Below, one piece after another: positions 7,662 to 16,949 of a stretch of 64,000 bases of DNA. Position 1 is the first letter of the stretch. Each line of letters starts with the position of its first letter. The stretch is from Pedobacter foliorum (GTDB lineage: Bacteria; Bacteroidota; Bacteroidia; Sphingobacteriales; Sphingobacteriaceae). The notes under the pieces are model-generated. The model searched no databases and was not told the DNA's origin. It saw only the letters and a program-made list of their open reading frames with translations. The DNA is taken from NCBI RefSeq assembly GCF_013266735.1, contig NZ_JABSNU010000011.1, positions 62,001 through 126,000 on the forward strand, read 5' to 3'. A program made the position numbers and the translations under genes.

Positions 7662-10139
7662 TTATCTCAATTCATTAATTGCACTGTCAATATAACTTAA
7701 ACTAGCCGAGTCACTTTGTTTTTGCTTTTTAAGTTGAACCAGATAGTTAGTTACATATTCGTTATAACCGTAACTTTTATATTTTAATCCTACACCTTTA
7801 ACAAGGTCGATTCCCTTTTTTAGCGCATTAATGTCGCTAACCTTACCTAGTATGTTTACATAAGCAGGAACAAGTTCTATTTGATCCTGGCCAGACATTG
7901 TAGCAAATTTCTCGGTAATAAAAGGAAACTCTTTCTCTGTTCCAAATTTAGAATAAATAATTACTATTGCTTGGGTAAGGGCAGCTTTGTTGTCTTTCTC
8001 AAGTACTCTTGCAGTAGCTAAAGCCTCTTCAGGTTGCTGTAATGCAAGTGCCAGTAACGACGCCCCCTGAACTGCATACGATTTACTTTCCAATCCTTTC
8101 TTAAACAATGGCAGATCGGCAGCATTTTTATTGCCGCCTATAATAGAAATTGCCTGAGCCTGTACAGTTGTATTCGGATCAGCGGCAGCAAGTTTTTGAA
8201 TGGCAGGCATAGCAGATCTAAGAAGCTCTGAATCATCAGAAGCAATTGAATCAAGCGCCTGTATTCTTAAAGAGTAATACTTGTCATTTAATGCCGAAAG
8301 CAAAACTTTTGCACCTTCAGCATTTTTTTTGTTTTTTCCGGCAGCATCTATAGCTTCAAGTCTATCCATAAACAATGGAGCATGAGCATACTGAAAAGCA
8401 AATTCAGCTAAAGATTTATGATCTTCTTTTTCAGCCAATAGAACTTTGTCGGCATCAACGTTTACAAGGTCAGGCTTAGTTGTACTAGCGAATGTGAAAG
8501 TCTGTACCGCATCTTTAAATGTTACCTGATAGCGTTTTTTACTGCCGCCACTGTACACATCTATAGCCATAGGTAAGGTAAATGGATCACCGGGTTGAGT
8601 TTGCTTAAGTGTAACTTTCTGTGTTTTTGTACTTTCATCCCAGGCGTAATCAATAGTTATTTTAGGATGACCGGAACTAAAATACCACTGATTAAAGAAC
8701 CAGTTCATATCCTGTCCGCTTGCTTCCTCCATGGCTAAACGCAATTGATGCGCTTCTCCATTTTTAAAGGCATTCTGTTTCAGATAGATATTTAAGCCTT
8801 TAAAGAAAACTTTATCTCCCAAATAATTGCGCATCATGTTCAAAATGCGACCTCCTTTTTGATACGATACCGCATCAAAAACTTCTTCTTTATCTACATA
8901 ATGGAAACGTACAAGGTTCTTTAAATCATCTTTTTTAGAACCCAAATACTGACTCATATCTTCATAGTTATGCGCGTCAGCAGCATCCTTTCCGTATTTG
9001 TGCTCCGCCCATAAACACTCGCTGTAATTGGCAAAAGATTCATTTACAGTTAAGTTGCTCCAGCTTTCGGCTGTTACATAATCACCAAACCACTGATGAA
9101 ACAGTTCGTGTGCTATAGTGCTTTCTGCCTGTCCGAAATTTTCATCGAGCATTTCTCTTGGTGTACGTTGTACATAAGCACCATGTAAGGTTGCTGTGGT
9201 GTTTTCCATCGCACCACTCACATAATCGCGAACTACAATCTGACTATATTTATTCCATGGATAATCGATTCCCAGTGTTTTAGAATAGAAGTCTATCATT
9301 TCTGGGGTAAGCCCAAAAATTTGTTTCGCATAAGGAGCATAAGCGGGCTCCAGATAGTAGTTTACCTCTTTAGTTTTCCATTTATCGCGATAGATCTTGA
9401 AATCGCCAACAGCCATCATAAATAGATAAGGAGAGTGGGGTAAATCCATTTTCCAGGTATCTGTACGGGTTCCATTGGGGTTCTTTAGCTGACTTACCAG
9501 TTTTCCGTTCGATAAGGTTACATATTTTGCAGGTGCGGTAATGCTAATTTCGGCTGTGGTCTTCTGATTTGGTTTATCTATTGTAGGGAACCAGGCCGAA
9601 GAAGCTTCTGTTTCTCCTTGAGTCCAAATCTGTACAGGTTTTCCTTTAACTGCGCTATCAGGGTTAATAAAATATAGGCCTTTTGCATCAGTTATGGCGG
9701 CACTACCCTTTACTTTTAATTCATCAGGTTTTGCCGTGTAATCAATAAAGATGGTGTAAGCCTCGCCGGGTAAGAATTTCTTTCCCAACTGTATTTTTAG
9801 CTGATCTTCATCGTAAGTGTACTTTAGCGTTTGCAGATTTTTTCCATTTACCAGAGCAATGGTTCTGATATCCATGCCTTTTGCATCCAGTGTTAGCGAA
9901 TCTGTGGCATAGGCATAAGGCTTTAAGGTAACCCATTCCTTGCCAATCAGATGGCGCTTTGAGTAATCGAACTTTACATCTAATTTAGTATGTATCAGTG
10001 CATTTATTTTGGTTGCCGAAGCACGGTAAGGAGAGGTTTTACTAATGTCGTCTGTTTTTTCTACCTGAGCCCAAACACAGTTAGAAGTTAAAACAAGTGC
10101 CAGCCCAACACAGGCCGATTTGTAGAATAAGTTCTTCAT
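7662..10139 (-). CDS. M1-family zinc aminopeptidase, secreted
   Basis: An 825-aa metallopeptidase with a signal peptide (residues 1 to about 24, ending VWAQ). The M1 N-terminal beta domain is followed by the exopeptidase motif GAMEN (309-313) and the zinc site HELFH (344-348), with the third ligand Glu367 in NESFAN, exactly the HExxH-x18-E spacing of gluzincins. The C-terminal third has HEAT-like helical repeats. It should trim N-terminal residues from peptides in the periplasm. With the OmpA gene behind it and a prolyl oligopeptidase diverging in front, it forms a small peptide-degradation neighbourhood. Confidence 0.93.
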   Translation of the reverse strand: MKNLFYKSACVGLALVLTSNCVWAQVEKTDDISKTSPYRASATKINALIHTKLDVKFDYSKRHLIGKEWVTLKPYAYATDSLTLDAKGMDIRTIALVNGKNLQTLKYTYDEDQLKIQLGKKFLPGEAYTIFIDYTAKPDELKVKGSAAITDAKGLYFINPDSAVKGKPVQIWTQGETEASSAWFPTIDKPNQKTTAEISITAPAKYVTLSNGKLVSQLKNPNGTRTDTWKMDLPHSPYLFMMAVGDFKIYRDKWKTKEVNYYLEPAYAPYAKQIFGLTPEMIDFYSKTLGIDYPWNKYSQIVVRDYVSGAMENTTATLHGAYVQRTPREMLDENFGQAESTIAHELFHQWFGDYVTAESWSNLTVNESFANYSECLWAEHKYGKDAADAHNYEDMSQYLGSKKDDLKNLVRFHYVDKEEVFDAVSYQKGGRILNMMRNYLGDKVFFKGLNIYLKQNAFKNGEAHQLRLAMEEASGQDMNWFFNQWYFSSGHPKITIDYAWDESTKTQKVTLKQTQPGDPFTLPMAIDVYSGGSKKRYQVTFKDAVQTFTFASTTKPDLVNVDADKVLLAEKEDHKSLAEFAFQYAHAPLFMDRLEAIDAAGKNKKNAEGAKVLLSALNDKYYSLRIQALDSIASDDSELLRSAMPAIQKLAAADPNTTVQAQAISIIGGNKNAADLPLFKKGLESKSYAVQGASLLALALQQPEEALATARVLEKDNKAALTQAIVIIYSKFGTEKEFPFITEKFATMSGQDQIELVPAYVNILGKVSDINALKKGIDLVKGVGLKYKSYGYNEYVTNYLVQLKKQKQSDSASLSYIDSAINELR

Positions 10140-10270
10140 AGAAGCAAATTAAAGCGCCCAAGTTACGTATTCATAGTAATAAAGAAAAGTAACAGTGTTG
10201 TGTGCGTATTTTTTGTTTATTTTTATAAGTAGAAATGCAATAATAGACTTTAGGTAAAACAATTTTGACT

Positions 10271-12409
10271 ATGAAAATAACATTTAAAAGCAGTCTGCTA
10301 GCACTTGTCATTATGTTCCCTACTTTTGCTCAGGCTCAAAAAAACAATACACTGCAAAAAATGACGATAACTTATCCGGAAACGAAAAAAGAAAATATAA
10401 AAGATACCTATTTTGGAACTGTAGTAGAAGATCCGTACCGTTGGCTGGAAGATGATCGTGCAGAAGACACTAAAGCATGGGTAAAAGCAGAAAATGCAGT
10501 AACCCAGAAGTACCTTGCTCAAATTCCTTACCGAAAAAACATAAAGGAGCGACTAACAAAGTTGATGAACTACGAGAAGTATTCTCAGCCATTTAAAGAA
10601 GGCGATTATACTTATTTCTATAAAAACACAGGATTACAAAACCAAAGTGTTCTGTATCGCCAAAAAGAAGGAGGGGAGCCCGAAGTGTTTCTCGATCCTA
10701 ATTCTTTCTCTAAAGATGCAACCACTTCATTGGCAGATATCAGCTTTTCTAAAGATGGCAGTTTAGTGGCTTATCAGTTGTCGGCAGGTGGTTCAGACTG
10801 GACTAGCGTTGTCGTAATGCACGCCGCCGATAAATCAATTATTGGTGATACACTGACAGATGTGAAATTCTCCGGGATCGCATGGCAAGGCAATACCGGC
10901 TTTTACTATAGCAGTTATGATAAACCAAAAGAGGGTAGTCAGCTATCAGGCTTAACGGAGCAGCATAAATTGTATTTCCATACCCTGGGAACTTCGCAAA
11001 AAGACGATCAACTAGTGTTTGGTGGAGCAAAAACTCCTCGCAGGTATATTGGCGCAGGTTTAACCGAGGATGAGCACTACCTGATTATCTCAGCTGCCAA
11101 TTCTACATCGGGCAATGAATTGTATATTAAAGATCTTTCTGTAGCCAACGCTGCAATCATCCCAGTGGTTGATAATTTTGAGCAAAACCATAGCATTATT
11201 GATAATATTGGCAGCAAGCTATACATATATACTAACCTGAACGCGCCAAACGGACGCATCGTTACTGTTGATGCTGCCGACCCTAAACCGGCAAACTGGA
11301 AAGACCTGATTAAAGAAACGGATAATGTATTAAGTCCATCAACCGGAGGAGGTAAGTTATTTGCCAACTACATAAAGGATGCAGTTTCGATGGTATTGCA
11401 GTACGATATGGATGGTAAAATGGAGCATGAAATTAAATTGCCCGGAATAGGTACCGCTGTTGGTTTTGGAAGTAAAAAGAAGGAACCTGAGCTGTTTTAT
11501 ACCTTTACATCATATGTTTACCCTACTACCATTTTTAAATATTCGGTAACTACGGGTAAATCGGAGGTGTATAAAAAGCCGGGTATCGATTTCGACCCTT
11601 CAAAGTATGAGTCTAAGCAGATATTCTATACTTCTAAAGACGGCACTAAAGTACCAATGATTATCACCTATAAAAAAGGAATCTCGTTAAACGGCAAAAA
11701 TCCTACTGTGTTATATGGTTACGGAGGTTTTAACATCAGTTTAACTCCTGCATTTAGTACTTCGATAGTCGTTTTGTTAGAGCAAGGCGGAGTTTACGCT
11801 GTTCCTAACCTTCGTGGTGGTGGCGAGTATGGCGAGAAATGGCACCTCGCAGGAACCAAACTGCAAAAGCAAAATGTATTTGATGATTTTATTGCTGCGG
11901 CTGAGTATCTGATTTCGAATAAGTATACTTCTAAAGATTACCTGGCAATAATGGGCGGTTCAAATGGTGGCTTGCTTGTGGGTGCTACCATGGCGCAGCG
12001 ACCAGAGTTATTTAAGGTGGCATTTCCGGCTGTAGGCGTAATGGATATGTTGCGTTACCATAAATTTACAGCAGGAGCAGGCTGGAGCTATGACTATGGA
12101 ACATCAGAAGATTCAAAAGAAATGTTCGAATACTTACATAAGTATTCGCCGGTACATGCTTTAAAAGCAGGCGTGAAATATCCGGCAACACTAGTTACTA
12201 CCGCAGATCATGACGATAGGGTGGTACCTGCGCACTCTTTTAAGTTTGCAGCAACATTGCAAGCTATGCAAGGAGGTGATGCACCGGTACTGATCAGCAT
12301 ACAGACCAACGCCGGGCATGGCGCCGGTAAACCGACAGATAAAGCTATTGAAGAGATTGCCGACAAGTGGGCGTTTCTATTTTACAATATGGGGTTGGGG
12401 TATAAGTAA
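10271..12409 (+). CDS. prolyl oligopeptidase (S9A), secreted
   Basis: About 712 aa from the ATG at 10271; an in-frame TTG two codons earlier is unlikely. A signal peptide (residues 1-20, ending AQAQ) precedes the conserved DPYRWLE entry of the S9A family. A seven-bladed propeller occupies the middle and an alpha/beta hydrolase the last 270 residues. Nucleophile Ser is in GGSNGG, with the Asp in DHDDRV and the His in NAGHGAG. It cleaves short proline-containing peptides, here probably in the periplasm. It diverges from the M1 aminopeptidase, and a hairpin terminator follows its stop. Confidence 0.94.
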   Translation: MKITFKSSLLALVIMFPTFAQAQKNNTLQKMTITYPETKKENIKDTYFGTVVEDPYRWLEDDRAEDTKAWVKAENAVTQKYLAQIPYRKNIKERLTKLMNYEKYSQPFKEGDYTYFYKNTGLQNQSVLYRQKEGGEPEVFLDPNSFSKDATTSLADISFSKDGSLVAYQLSAGGSDWTSVVVMHAADKSIIGDTLTDVKFSGIAWQGNTGFYYSSYDKPKEGSQLSGLTEQHKLYFHTLGTSQKDDQLVFGGAKTPRRYIGAGLTEDEHYLIISAANSTSGNELYIKDLSVANAAIIPVVDNFEQNHSIIDNIGSKLYIYTNLNAPNGRIVTVDAADPKPANWKDLIKETDNVLSPSTGGGKLFANYIKDAVSMVLQYDMDGKMEHEIKLPGIGTAVGFGSKKKEPELFYTFTSYVYPTTIFKYSVTTGKSEVYKKPGIDFDPSKYESKQIFYTSKDGTKVPMIITYKKGISLNGKNPTVLYGYGGFNISLTPAFSTSIVVLLEQGGVYAVPNLRGGGEYGEKWHLAGTKLQKQNVFDDFIAAAEYLISNKYTSKDYLAIMGGSNGGLLVGATMAQRPELFKVAFPAVGVMDMLRYHKFTAGAGWSYDYGTSEDSKEMFEYLHKYSPVHALKAGVKYPATLVTTADHDDRVVPAHSFKFAATLQAMQGGDAPVLISIQTNAGHGAGKPTDKAIEEIADKWAFLFYNMGLGYK

Positions 12410-12430
12410 CATTTTTTAAAGAAATATAAG

Positions 12431-12467
12431 AAAGTGGTAATGACAAATTTCATTATCACTTTTTTTT
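12431..12467 (+). terminator. intrinsic terminator after prolyl oligopeptidase
   Basis: A 13-bp stem (12431-12443 with 12450-12462, one G-T pair) is followed by a run of T, 21 bp after the stop codon. This is a classical Rho-independent terminator. Confidence 0.8.
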
Positions 12468-12503
12468 ACCATTTTTTTTGGTTCGGAAGGTAGGTCGGGT
12501 CTT

Positions 12504-12583
12504 GAACGTGGCATGTTCGGACTTTGTTCGGCTGTGGTCGAACGAGGTCCGAACAAGGTCCCTTTAAACGTGGTGTAAGGGAC
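12504..12583. repeat. double-hairpin, GTTCGGAC-type structured element
   Basis: GTTCGGAC (12515-12522) pairs with GTCCGAAC (12547-12554). The stem continues through a wobble section into GTTCG/CGAAC (12526-12530 with 12539-12543), so nearly 18 pairs close on a 6-nt loop. A second hairpin (GTCCCTT-type arms, 12558-12564 with 12577-12583) follows at once. GC content is clearly higher than in the surroundings. A short ORF over this region looks fortuitous. It may be a REP-like repeat or a structured RNA. Confidence 0.6.
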
Positions 12584-13070
12584 GACTGTATTTTTGTTTT
12601 TTTGTCGGACCTAATTCCGATTCAAAACTTAATCAATAGGAATTTAGATTGGTATAAATTCCAATTTAATTACATCCTTATTTGGATTCTATTGATTCGA
12701 GTAAATAAAAATATAAATACATAGAACTCCAAATAAATGATGAATTCATTTTATTTCAGGCTTTCCATCATTTTTTTTCAAAAAAAACAGAAATAAATTG
12801 ATTTTTTAGCGGCTGTCTAAAAATTTTTAGTCCTTAAAAACATTTGAAAAAAGGAATATTTGAGTGGTTTTTGGGCGAAAATTAGAAATCGATCTATTGA
12901 AATGCAGTTAAATGAAAAAATATTTTAATTTTTTTTTCACCTTGAAAATTTTTTCTGTCTTAAAGTTTTTGAATGTATTTTGCTGGTTATCAGAAGCGTG
13001 AAATTTTTATCGTGATTAAATAATAAAGGAGGGGAATAGGCGCGCTGAATATTTATTGAAAATATTTTGA
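12584..13070. other. AT-rich gene-free stretch
   Basis: About 490 bp of very AT-rich sequence with many runs of T and A and stops in all frames. The only structure I see is an 8-bp inverted repeat (ggaattta/taaattcc, 12639-12662). I find no gene, RNA gene or clear mobile element end here. Confidence 0.5.
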
Positions 13071-13077
13071 AAAGGGT

Positions 13078-13107
13078 TTTGTGAATTAAAAACTATCCCT
13101 ATATTTG
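13078..13107 (+). promoter_or_regulatory. promoter of tRNA-Leu(UAG)
   Basis: TTTG (13078-13081), 18 nt, then TATATTTG (13100-13107) matches the Bacteroidota housekeeping promoter. The predicted start is about 15 nt before the mature tRNA end. Confidence 0.7.
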
Positions 13108-13129
13108 CAGTCCTAAAACAATCCTAACT

Positions 13130-13211
13130 GCGGAAGTGGCGTAATTGGTAGCCGCACCAGACTTAGGATCTGGCGCTTCACGGCGTGGGGGTTCGAGTCC
13201 CTTCTTCCGCA
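13130..13211 (+). tRNA. tRNA-Leu (anticodon UAG)
   Basis: The acceptor stem is gcggaag (13130-13136) with cttccgc (13204-13210), discriminator A13211. The D-arm is leucine-like (tg-gcg-taattggtag). The anticodon stem ccaga/tctgg has loop cttagga, so the anticodon is TAG (UAG). A variable arm (gcgcttcacggcgt) and a T-loop ttcgagt follow. No CCA is encoded. It has its own promoter and terminator, so it is a single-gene unit. Confidence 0.93.
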
Positions 13212-13214
13212 CAC

Positions 13215-13245
13215 AAAAATTCCCCCGCAACACGGGGGAATTTTT
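13215..13245 (+). terminator. intrinsic terminator after tRNA-Leu
   Basis: A perfect 13-bp stem (13215-13227 with 13233-13245), loop caaca, whose 3' arm ends in TTTTT. It lies 3 bp after the tRNA and separates it from the trigger factor gene. Confidence 0.9.
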
Positions 13246-13281
13246 ATATAAAGACGGTTATAAAAATATTGATTCAGAAAG

Positions 13282-14628
13282 ATGAACATTACACAGGAAA
13301 AAATTAACGACTTAAACGCAGTTGTAAAAATTAAAATTGCACCTGAAGATTATACTGAAAAAGTTGATAAAACTATAAAAGATCAAGCTAAAAAAGCAAC
13401 CCTTCCTGGTTTCCGTAAAGGAATGGTTCCTGCTGCTCACATCAAAAAAATGTATGGCAGAAGTATTCTTGTAGAAGAGATCAACAACCTGTTAAGCGAA
13501 ACTTTAAGCAAACACTTAACTGATAATAAAGTAGAAATTCTTGGTCAACCTTTGCCTGTGATGGATGATTCAAAAGAATTCAAATGGGATTATACAGATG
13601 AGTTTGAATTTGATTATGAATTAGGATTAGCTCCAGCTGTTGAAGTAAACCTTTCGTCGAAAGATAAATTTACTCAATATGTTGTTAAAGCTGACGAAGA
13701 AACTCTAGCTGCGCGTATCAAAAACATCCGCAAAAGCTATGGCAAAATGTCAAACCCTGAAGTTTCGGCAGAAGAAGACGTACTTTATGCCGAATTAGCA
13801 CAACTTTCTCCTGATGGTTCAGTTTTTGAAGGTGGCATTACTCAAACAGGATCTATTCGTTTAGATCAGGTTACTGATAAAAAGATTTTAAAATCTTTAA
13901 TTGGTTTAAAAAAGGATGACGTAGTTGAATTAGATGTTCAAAAAGCTTTTGATAAAAACGAGGTTATTATAGCTAAGTTATTAAACATCAGCGAAGAAGA
14001 AGCTAAAGGATTACAGTCTAAATTCCAGGTAACGGTTAAAAATGTAAACCGTTTAGAGGAAGCTGATTTAAATCAAGAGTTCTTTGATAAATTATTTGGT
14101 GCAGGTGAAGTAACTGATGAGGCTGGTTTTACTGCCAGAATTACAGAAGAAATCGAAAGCATGTTTAAGCAAGATGCAGATCGTAAATTACAAAACGATA
14201 TGTATACTAAACTTACTGACAGCATTAAAATTGATTTGCCAGATGAGTTTTTACGTAAATGGTTAAAAGCTACTAACGAAAAACTAACTGACGAAGAATT
14301 AGCTGAAGGTTATGAAGATTTCGCTAAAAACTTGAAGTGGACTTTAATCGAAAACAAATTGATTAAAGACAATAACATCGAGATTAAATACGAAGATGTT
14401 TTCCAGACAGCAAAACAACGTTTAGACGCACAATTTAGAATGTACAGTCCAGCTCCGATGCCGGAAGATCAATTGGCTCAGTACACTGCTACTTTCCTTA
14501 AAGAGAAAGACAATGCTAACCGTATTTTTGATGAAGTAAAAGCGATTAAAGTTTTCGAACACATTCAATCAGTTGCTACCATCGAACAAAAAGAAATAGC
14601 TTATAACAAATTTGTAGAGTTAAAATAA
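13282..14628 (+). CDS. tig: trigger factor
   Basis: A 448-aa ribosome-associated chaperone. The N-terminal ribosome-binding domain carries the signature GFRKG (43-47) on its loop. A diverged middle region (about 150-245) takes the place of the FKBP-type PPIase, and a helical C-terminal arm domain follows. I cannot identify the usual FKBP catalytic residues, so prolyl isomerase activity is doubtful, as is common in Bacteroidota. The gene directly precedes clpP-clpX, the order found in many bacteria, but a terminator and a long leader separate it from clpP. Confidence 0.95.
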   Translation: MNITQEKINDLNAVVKIKIAPEDYTEKVDKTIKDQAKKATLPGFRKGMVPAAHIKKMYGRSILVEEINNLLSETLSKHLTDNKVEILGQPLPVMDDSKEFKWDYTDEFEFDYELGLAPAVEVNLSSKDKFTQYVVKADEETLAARIKNIRKSYGKMSNPEVSAEEDVLYAELAQLSPDGSVFEGGITQTGSIRLDQVTDKKILKSLIGLKKDDVVELDVQKAFDKNEVIIAKLLNISEEEAKGLQSKFQVTVKNVNRLEEADLNQEFFDKLFGAGEVTDEAGFTARITEEIESMFKQDADRKLQNDMYTKLTDSIKIDLPDEFLRKWLKATNEKLTDEELAEGYEDFAKNLKWTLIENKLIKDNNIEIKYEDVFQTAKQRLDAQFRMYSPAPMPEDQLAQYTATFLKEKDNANRIFDEVKAIKVFEHIQSVATIEQKEIAYNKFVELK

Positions 14629-14674
14629 GTAGGATCTGGTAACAGAAAACTTAATTAATTATATAGTATTACGG

Positions 14675-14707
14675 ATAAGGCGGCTTTATTAAGGCCGCCT
14701 TATTTAT
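14675..14707 (+). terminator. intrinsic terminator after tig
   Basis: The stem ataaggcggc (14675-14684) pairs with gccgccttat (14694-14703), followed by TTTAT. It lies about 50 bp after the tig stop. Confidence 0.8.
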
Positions 14708-14815
14708 ATAAAAGATATTCAAATTTTACAATGCCACAATAAATTACCAATTTAGTTTATCTACTTTGGTTGTTATTATTAAAAAATAAGAATAGATTTC
14801 AGAAAAATAAAAATG

Positions 14816-14920
14816 ATGAAACCTCCGAAGGAAGCTTCATAATAAATAAAAAGAAAATAAGAACTTATGAAACCTCCGAAGGAAGCTTCATAACAGATAA
14901 AAATAAAATAGGAACTTATG
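14816..14920 (+). repeat. 51-bp repeat array carrying two mini-ORFs and ending at the clpP start codon
   Basis: Two identical 27-bp blocks start at 14816 and 14867. Each reads as a complete mini-ORF, MKPPKEAS-stop. The 24-bp spacer after the second copy matches the spacer after the first at 20 of 24 positions, and the clpP ATG (14918) stands exactly 51 bp after the second mini-ORF ATG. All three ATGs are followed by AAA, and the last two share the lead-in gaactt. Each block is also an imperfect hairpin (atgaa...ttcat). It is either a duplicated leader or a translated regulatory leader. Confidence 0.85.
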
Positions 14921-15610
14921 AAAATAGATAAAGACGAGTTTAGAAAATATGCAGTTAAACATCACCGTATAAACGGTTTAAATGTTGATCGTTTTATTGG
15001 AGCAACAAACAACTCTCCAAAAAGCATGACACCTTATATCATTGAAGAACGTCAGCTTAATGTTGCGCAAATGGACGTTTTTTCACGTTTAATGATGGAT
15101 AGGATCATCTTTTTAGGTGATGCTATTTATGACGGAAATGCAAACATTATACAGGCTCAATTGTTGTTTTTACAGTCAACAGATAACAATAGAGATATTC
15201 AAATTTATATCAATTCACCAGGTGGTTCAGTTTATGCCGGTTTAGGTATTTACGACACCATGCAGTACATCACACCTGATGTGGCTACAATTTGTACCGG
15301 TATGGCAGCTTCGATGGGAGCAGTTTTATTGGTTGCAGGTGCTAAAGGAAAACGTGCTGCATTACCTCACTCACGTGTAATGATTCACCAACCATCAGGT
15401 GGTGCTCAGGGTGTGGCTTCTGATATGGAGATTAACCTTAGGGAAATGCTTAAATTAAAAAAGGAACTGTACGACATCATTTCTAACCATTCTGGCCAGT
15501 CTTATGAGTGGGTAGAAAAAGCTTCAGACCGTGATTACTGGATGAAAGCTGAAGAAGCTAAAGGTTTTGGGATGATTGATGAAGTACTAGTTGCTAGTAA
15601 GAAAGATTAA
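14918..15610 (+). CDS. clpP: ATP-dependent Clp protease proteolytic subunit
   Basis: A 230-aa serine protease subunit that forms the ClpP barrel. The nucleophile Ser132 lies in GMAASMGA, the catalytic His157 in VMIHQP, and the third residue is probably an Asp in the ASDRDYWM region. The N-terminus is about 30 residues longer than E. coli ClpP, typical of Bacteroidota and likely a propeptide. The start is fixed by the third unit of a 51-bp repeat. clpX begins 2 bp after its stop, so the two are cotranscribed and translationally close. Confidence 0.96.
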   Translation: MKIDKDEFRKYAVKHHRINGLNVDRFIGATNNSPKSMTPYIIEERQLNVAQMDVFSRLMMDRIIFLGDAIYDGNANIIQAQLLFLQSTDNNRDIQIYINSPGGSVYAGLGIYDTMQYITPDVATICTGMAASMGAVLLVAGAKGKRAALPHSRVMIHQPSGGAQGVASDMEINLREMLKLKKELYDIISNHSGQSYEWVEKASDRDYWMKAEEAKGFGMIDEVLVASKKD

Positions 15611-15612
15611 AA

Positions 15613-16854
15613 ATGGCTAAACAAAATAAAGAATCGCGTTGCTCTTTTTGTGGCTCAGGTAAGCAGGATACTTTAATGCTTATTGAAGGGCTTGATGCAT
15701 TCATTTGTGATAAATGTGTCGCGCAGGCTAATCAGCTTCTGGTTCAGGAGTTAGGTAGCAAAAAGGGTAAAGCTTTAGATCCTTCGATTACCTTATTAAA
15801 ACCACAGGAAATTAAAGCGCATATTGATCAGTATGTTATTGGTCAGGATGATGCTAAAAAAGTGCTTTCTGTGGCAGTGTATAACCACTATAAAAGGTTG
15901 AGTCAGAAGGTTGATAAAGCCGACGAGATTGAGATTGAAAAATCTAACATCATGTTGGTAGGTGAAACTGGTACAGGTAAAACTTTACTGGCTAAAACCA
16001 TTGCAAAGATATTGCATGTACCTTTCTGTATATGTGATGCAACGGTGCTTACCGAAGCGGGTTATGTAGGAGAGGATGTTGAAAGTATATTGACACGCTT
16101 ATTGCAGGCTGCTGATTATGATGTGGCTTCGGCAGAACGTGGTATCGTTTATATTGATGAGGTTGATAAGGTTGCACGTAAAAGTGATAATCCTTCAATC
16201 ACCAGAGATGTATCAGGAGAAGGTGTTCAACAGGCTCTATTAAAGATATTGGAGGGTACTGTAGTAAATGTTCCACCTCAGGGTGGTCGTAAGCACCCGG
16301 ATCAGAAAATGATACCCGTAAACACAAACAACATCCTGTTTATTTGTGGTGGTGCATTTGATGGTATCGAACGTAAAATAGCAAACAGATTGCGTACGCA
16401 GGCTGTTGGTTATAAGGTTAAAAAGGACGAAGAAGAGTTGGATCTTAAAAACCTGTACAAGTATATTACTCCTCAGGATTTAAAATCGTTTGGTTTAATA
16501 CCTGAACTTATTGGTCGTGTGCCGGTTTTAACACACCTTAATCCGTTAGACAAACAAGCTTTGCGTAACATCCTTACTGAGCCTAAGAATTCATTATTGC
16601 GCCAGTACGTGAAATTGTTTGAATACGAGAATGTGAAGCTTGTGTTTGAAGATGAGGTTTTAGATTTTATTGTTGACAAGGCTATGGAATATAAGCTTGG
16701 GGCTAGGGGTTTACGCTCTATCTGCGAAGCGATTATGCTTGATGCAATGTTTGACGTGCCGTCTGACGATAGTGTCCAGGAATTGAGCATTACGCTCGAC
16801 TACGCCGTGGAGAAATTTGAGAAAGCCGACTTTAAAAAGTTAAAAGCTGCTTAG
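15613..16854 (+). CDS. clpX: ATP-dependent Clp protease ATP-binding subunit ClpX
   Basis: A 413-aa AAA+ unfoldase that feeds substrates to ClpP. The N-terminal C4 zinc domain has ligands Cys10, Cys13, Cys32 and Cys35. Walker A (GETGTGKT) and Walker B (GIVYIDEVDK) are intact, and the IGF-like ClpP-binding loop region and sensor-2 (GARGLRSI) follow. Length is normal. It lies 2 bp after clpP, and a strong terminator follows. Confidence 0.97.
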   Translation: MAKQNKESRCSFCGSGKQDTLMLIEGLDAFICDKCVAQANQLLVQELGSKKGKALDPSITLLKPQEIKAHIDQYVIGQDDAKKVLSVAVYNHYKRLSQKVDKADEIEIEKSNIMLVGETGTGKTLLAKTIAKILHVPFCICDATVLTEAGYVGEDVESILTRLLQAADYDVASAERGIVYIDEVDKVARKSDNPSITRDVSGEGVQQALLKILEGTVVNVPPQGGRKHPDQKMIPVNTNNILFICGGAFDGIERKIANRLRTQAVGYKVKKDEEELDLKNLYKYITPQDLKSFGLIPELIGRVPVLTHLNPLDKQALRNILTEPKNSLLRQYVKLFEYENVKLVFEDEVLDFIVDKAMEYKLGARGLRSICEAIMLDAMFDVPSDDSVQELSITLDYAVEKFEKADFKKLKAA

Positions 16855-16860
16855 AAATTT

Positions 16861-16890
16861 AAATCCCCGGTTTTACCGGGGATTTTTTTT
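16861..16890 (+). terminator. intrinsic terminator after clpX
   Basis: An 11-bp stem (16861-16871 with 16875-16885) with loop ttt, then eight or more T. It starts 7 bp after the clpX stop. Confidence 0.9.
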
Positions 16891-16949
16891 TAACTTGTTA
16901 TTTGAGCAATAGCAGTTTAAAAAAAGAATAATAAAGAAAGGATAAATAT

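Noticed and set aside
12524..12724. 66-codon plus-strand ORF in the gap before tRNA-Leu
   Set aside because: It runs through the GTTCGGAC hairpins, has no protein-like pattern and ends in AT-rich low-complexity sequence.
12805..12830. ggctgtctaaaaattttt, similar to the ends of some IS elements
   Set aside because: There is no second inverted end at a sensible distance, no transposase fragment and no target duplication.
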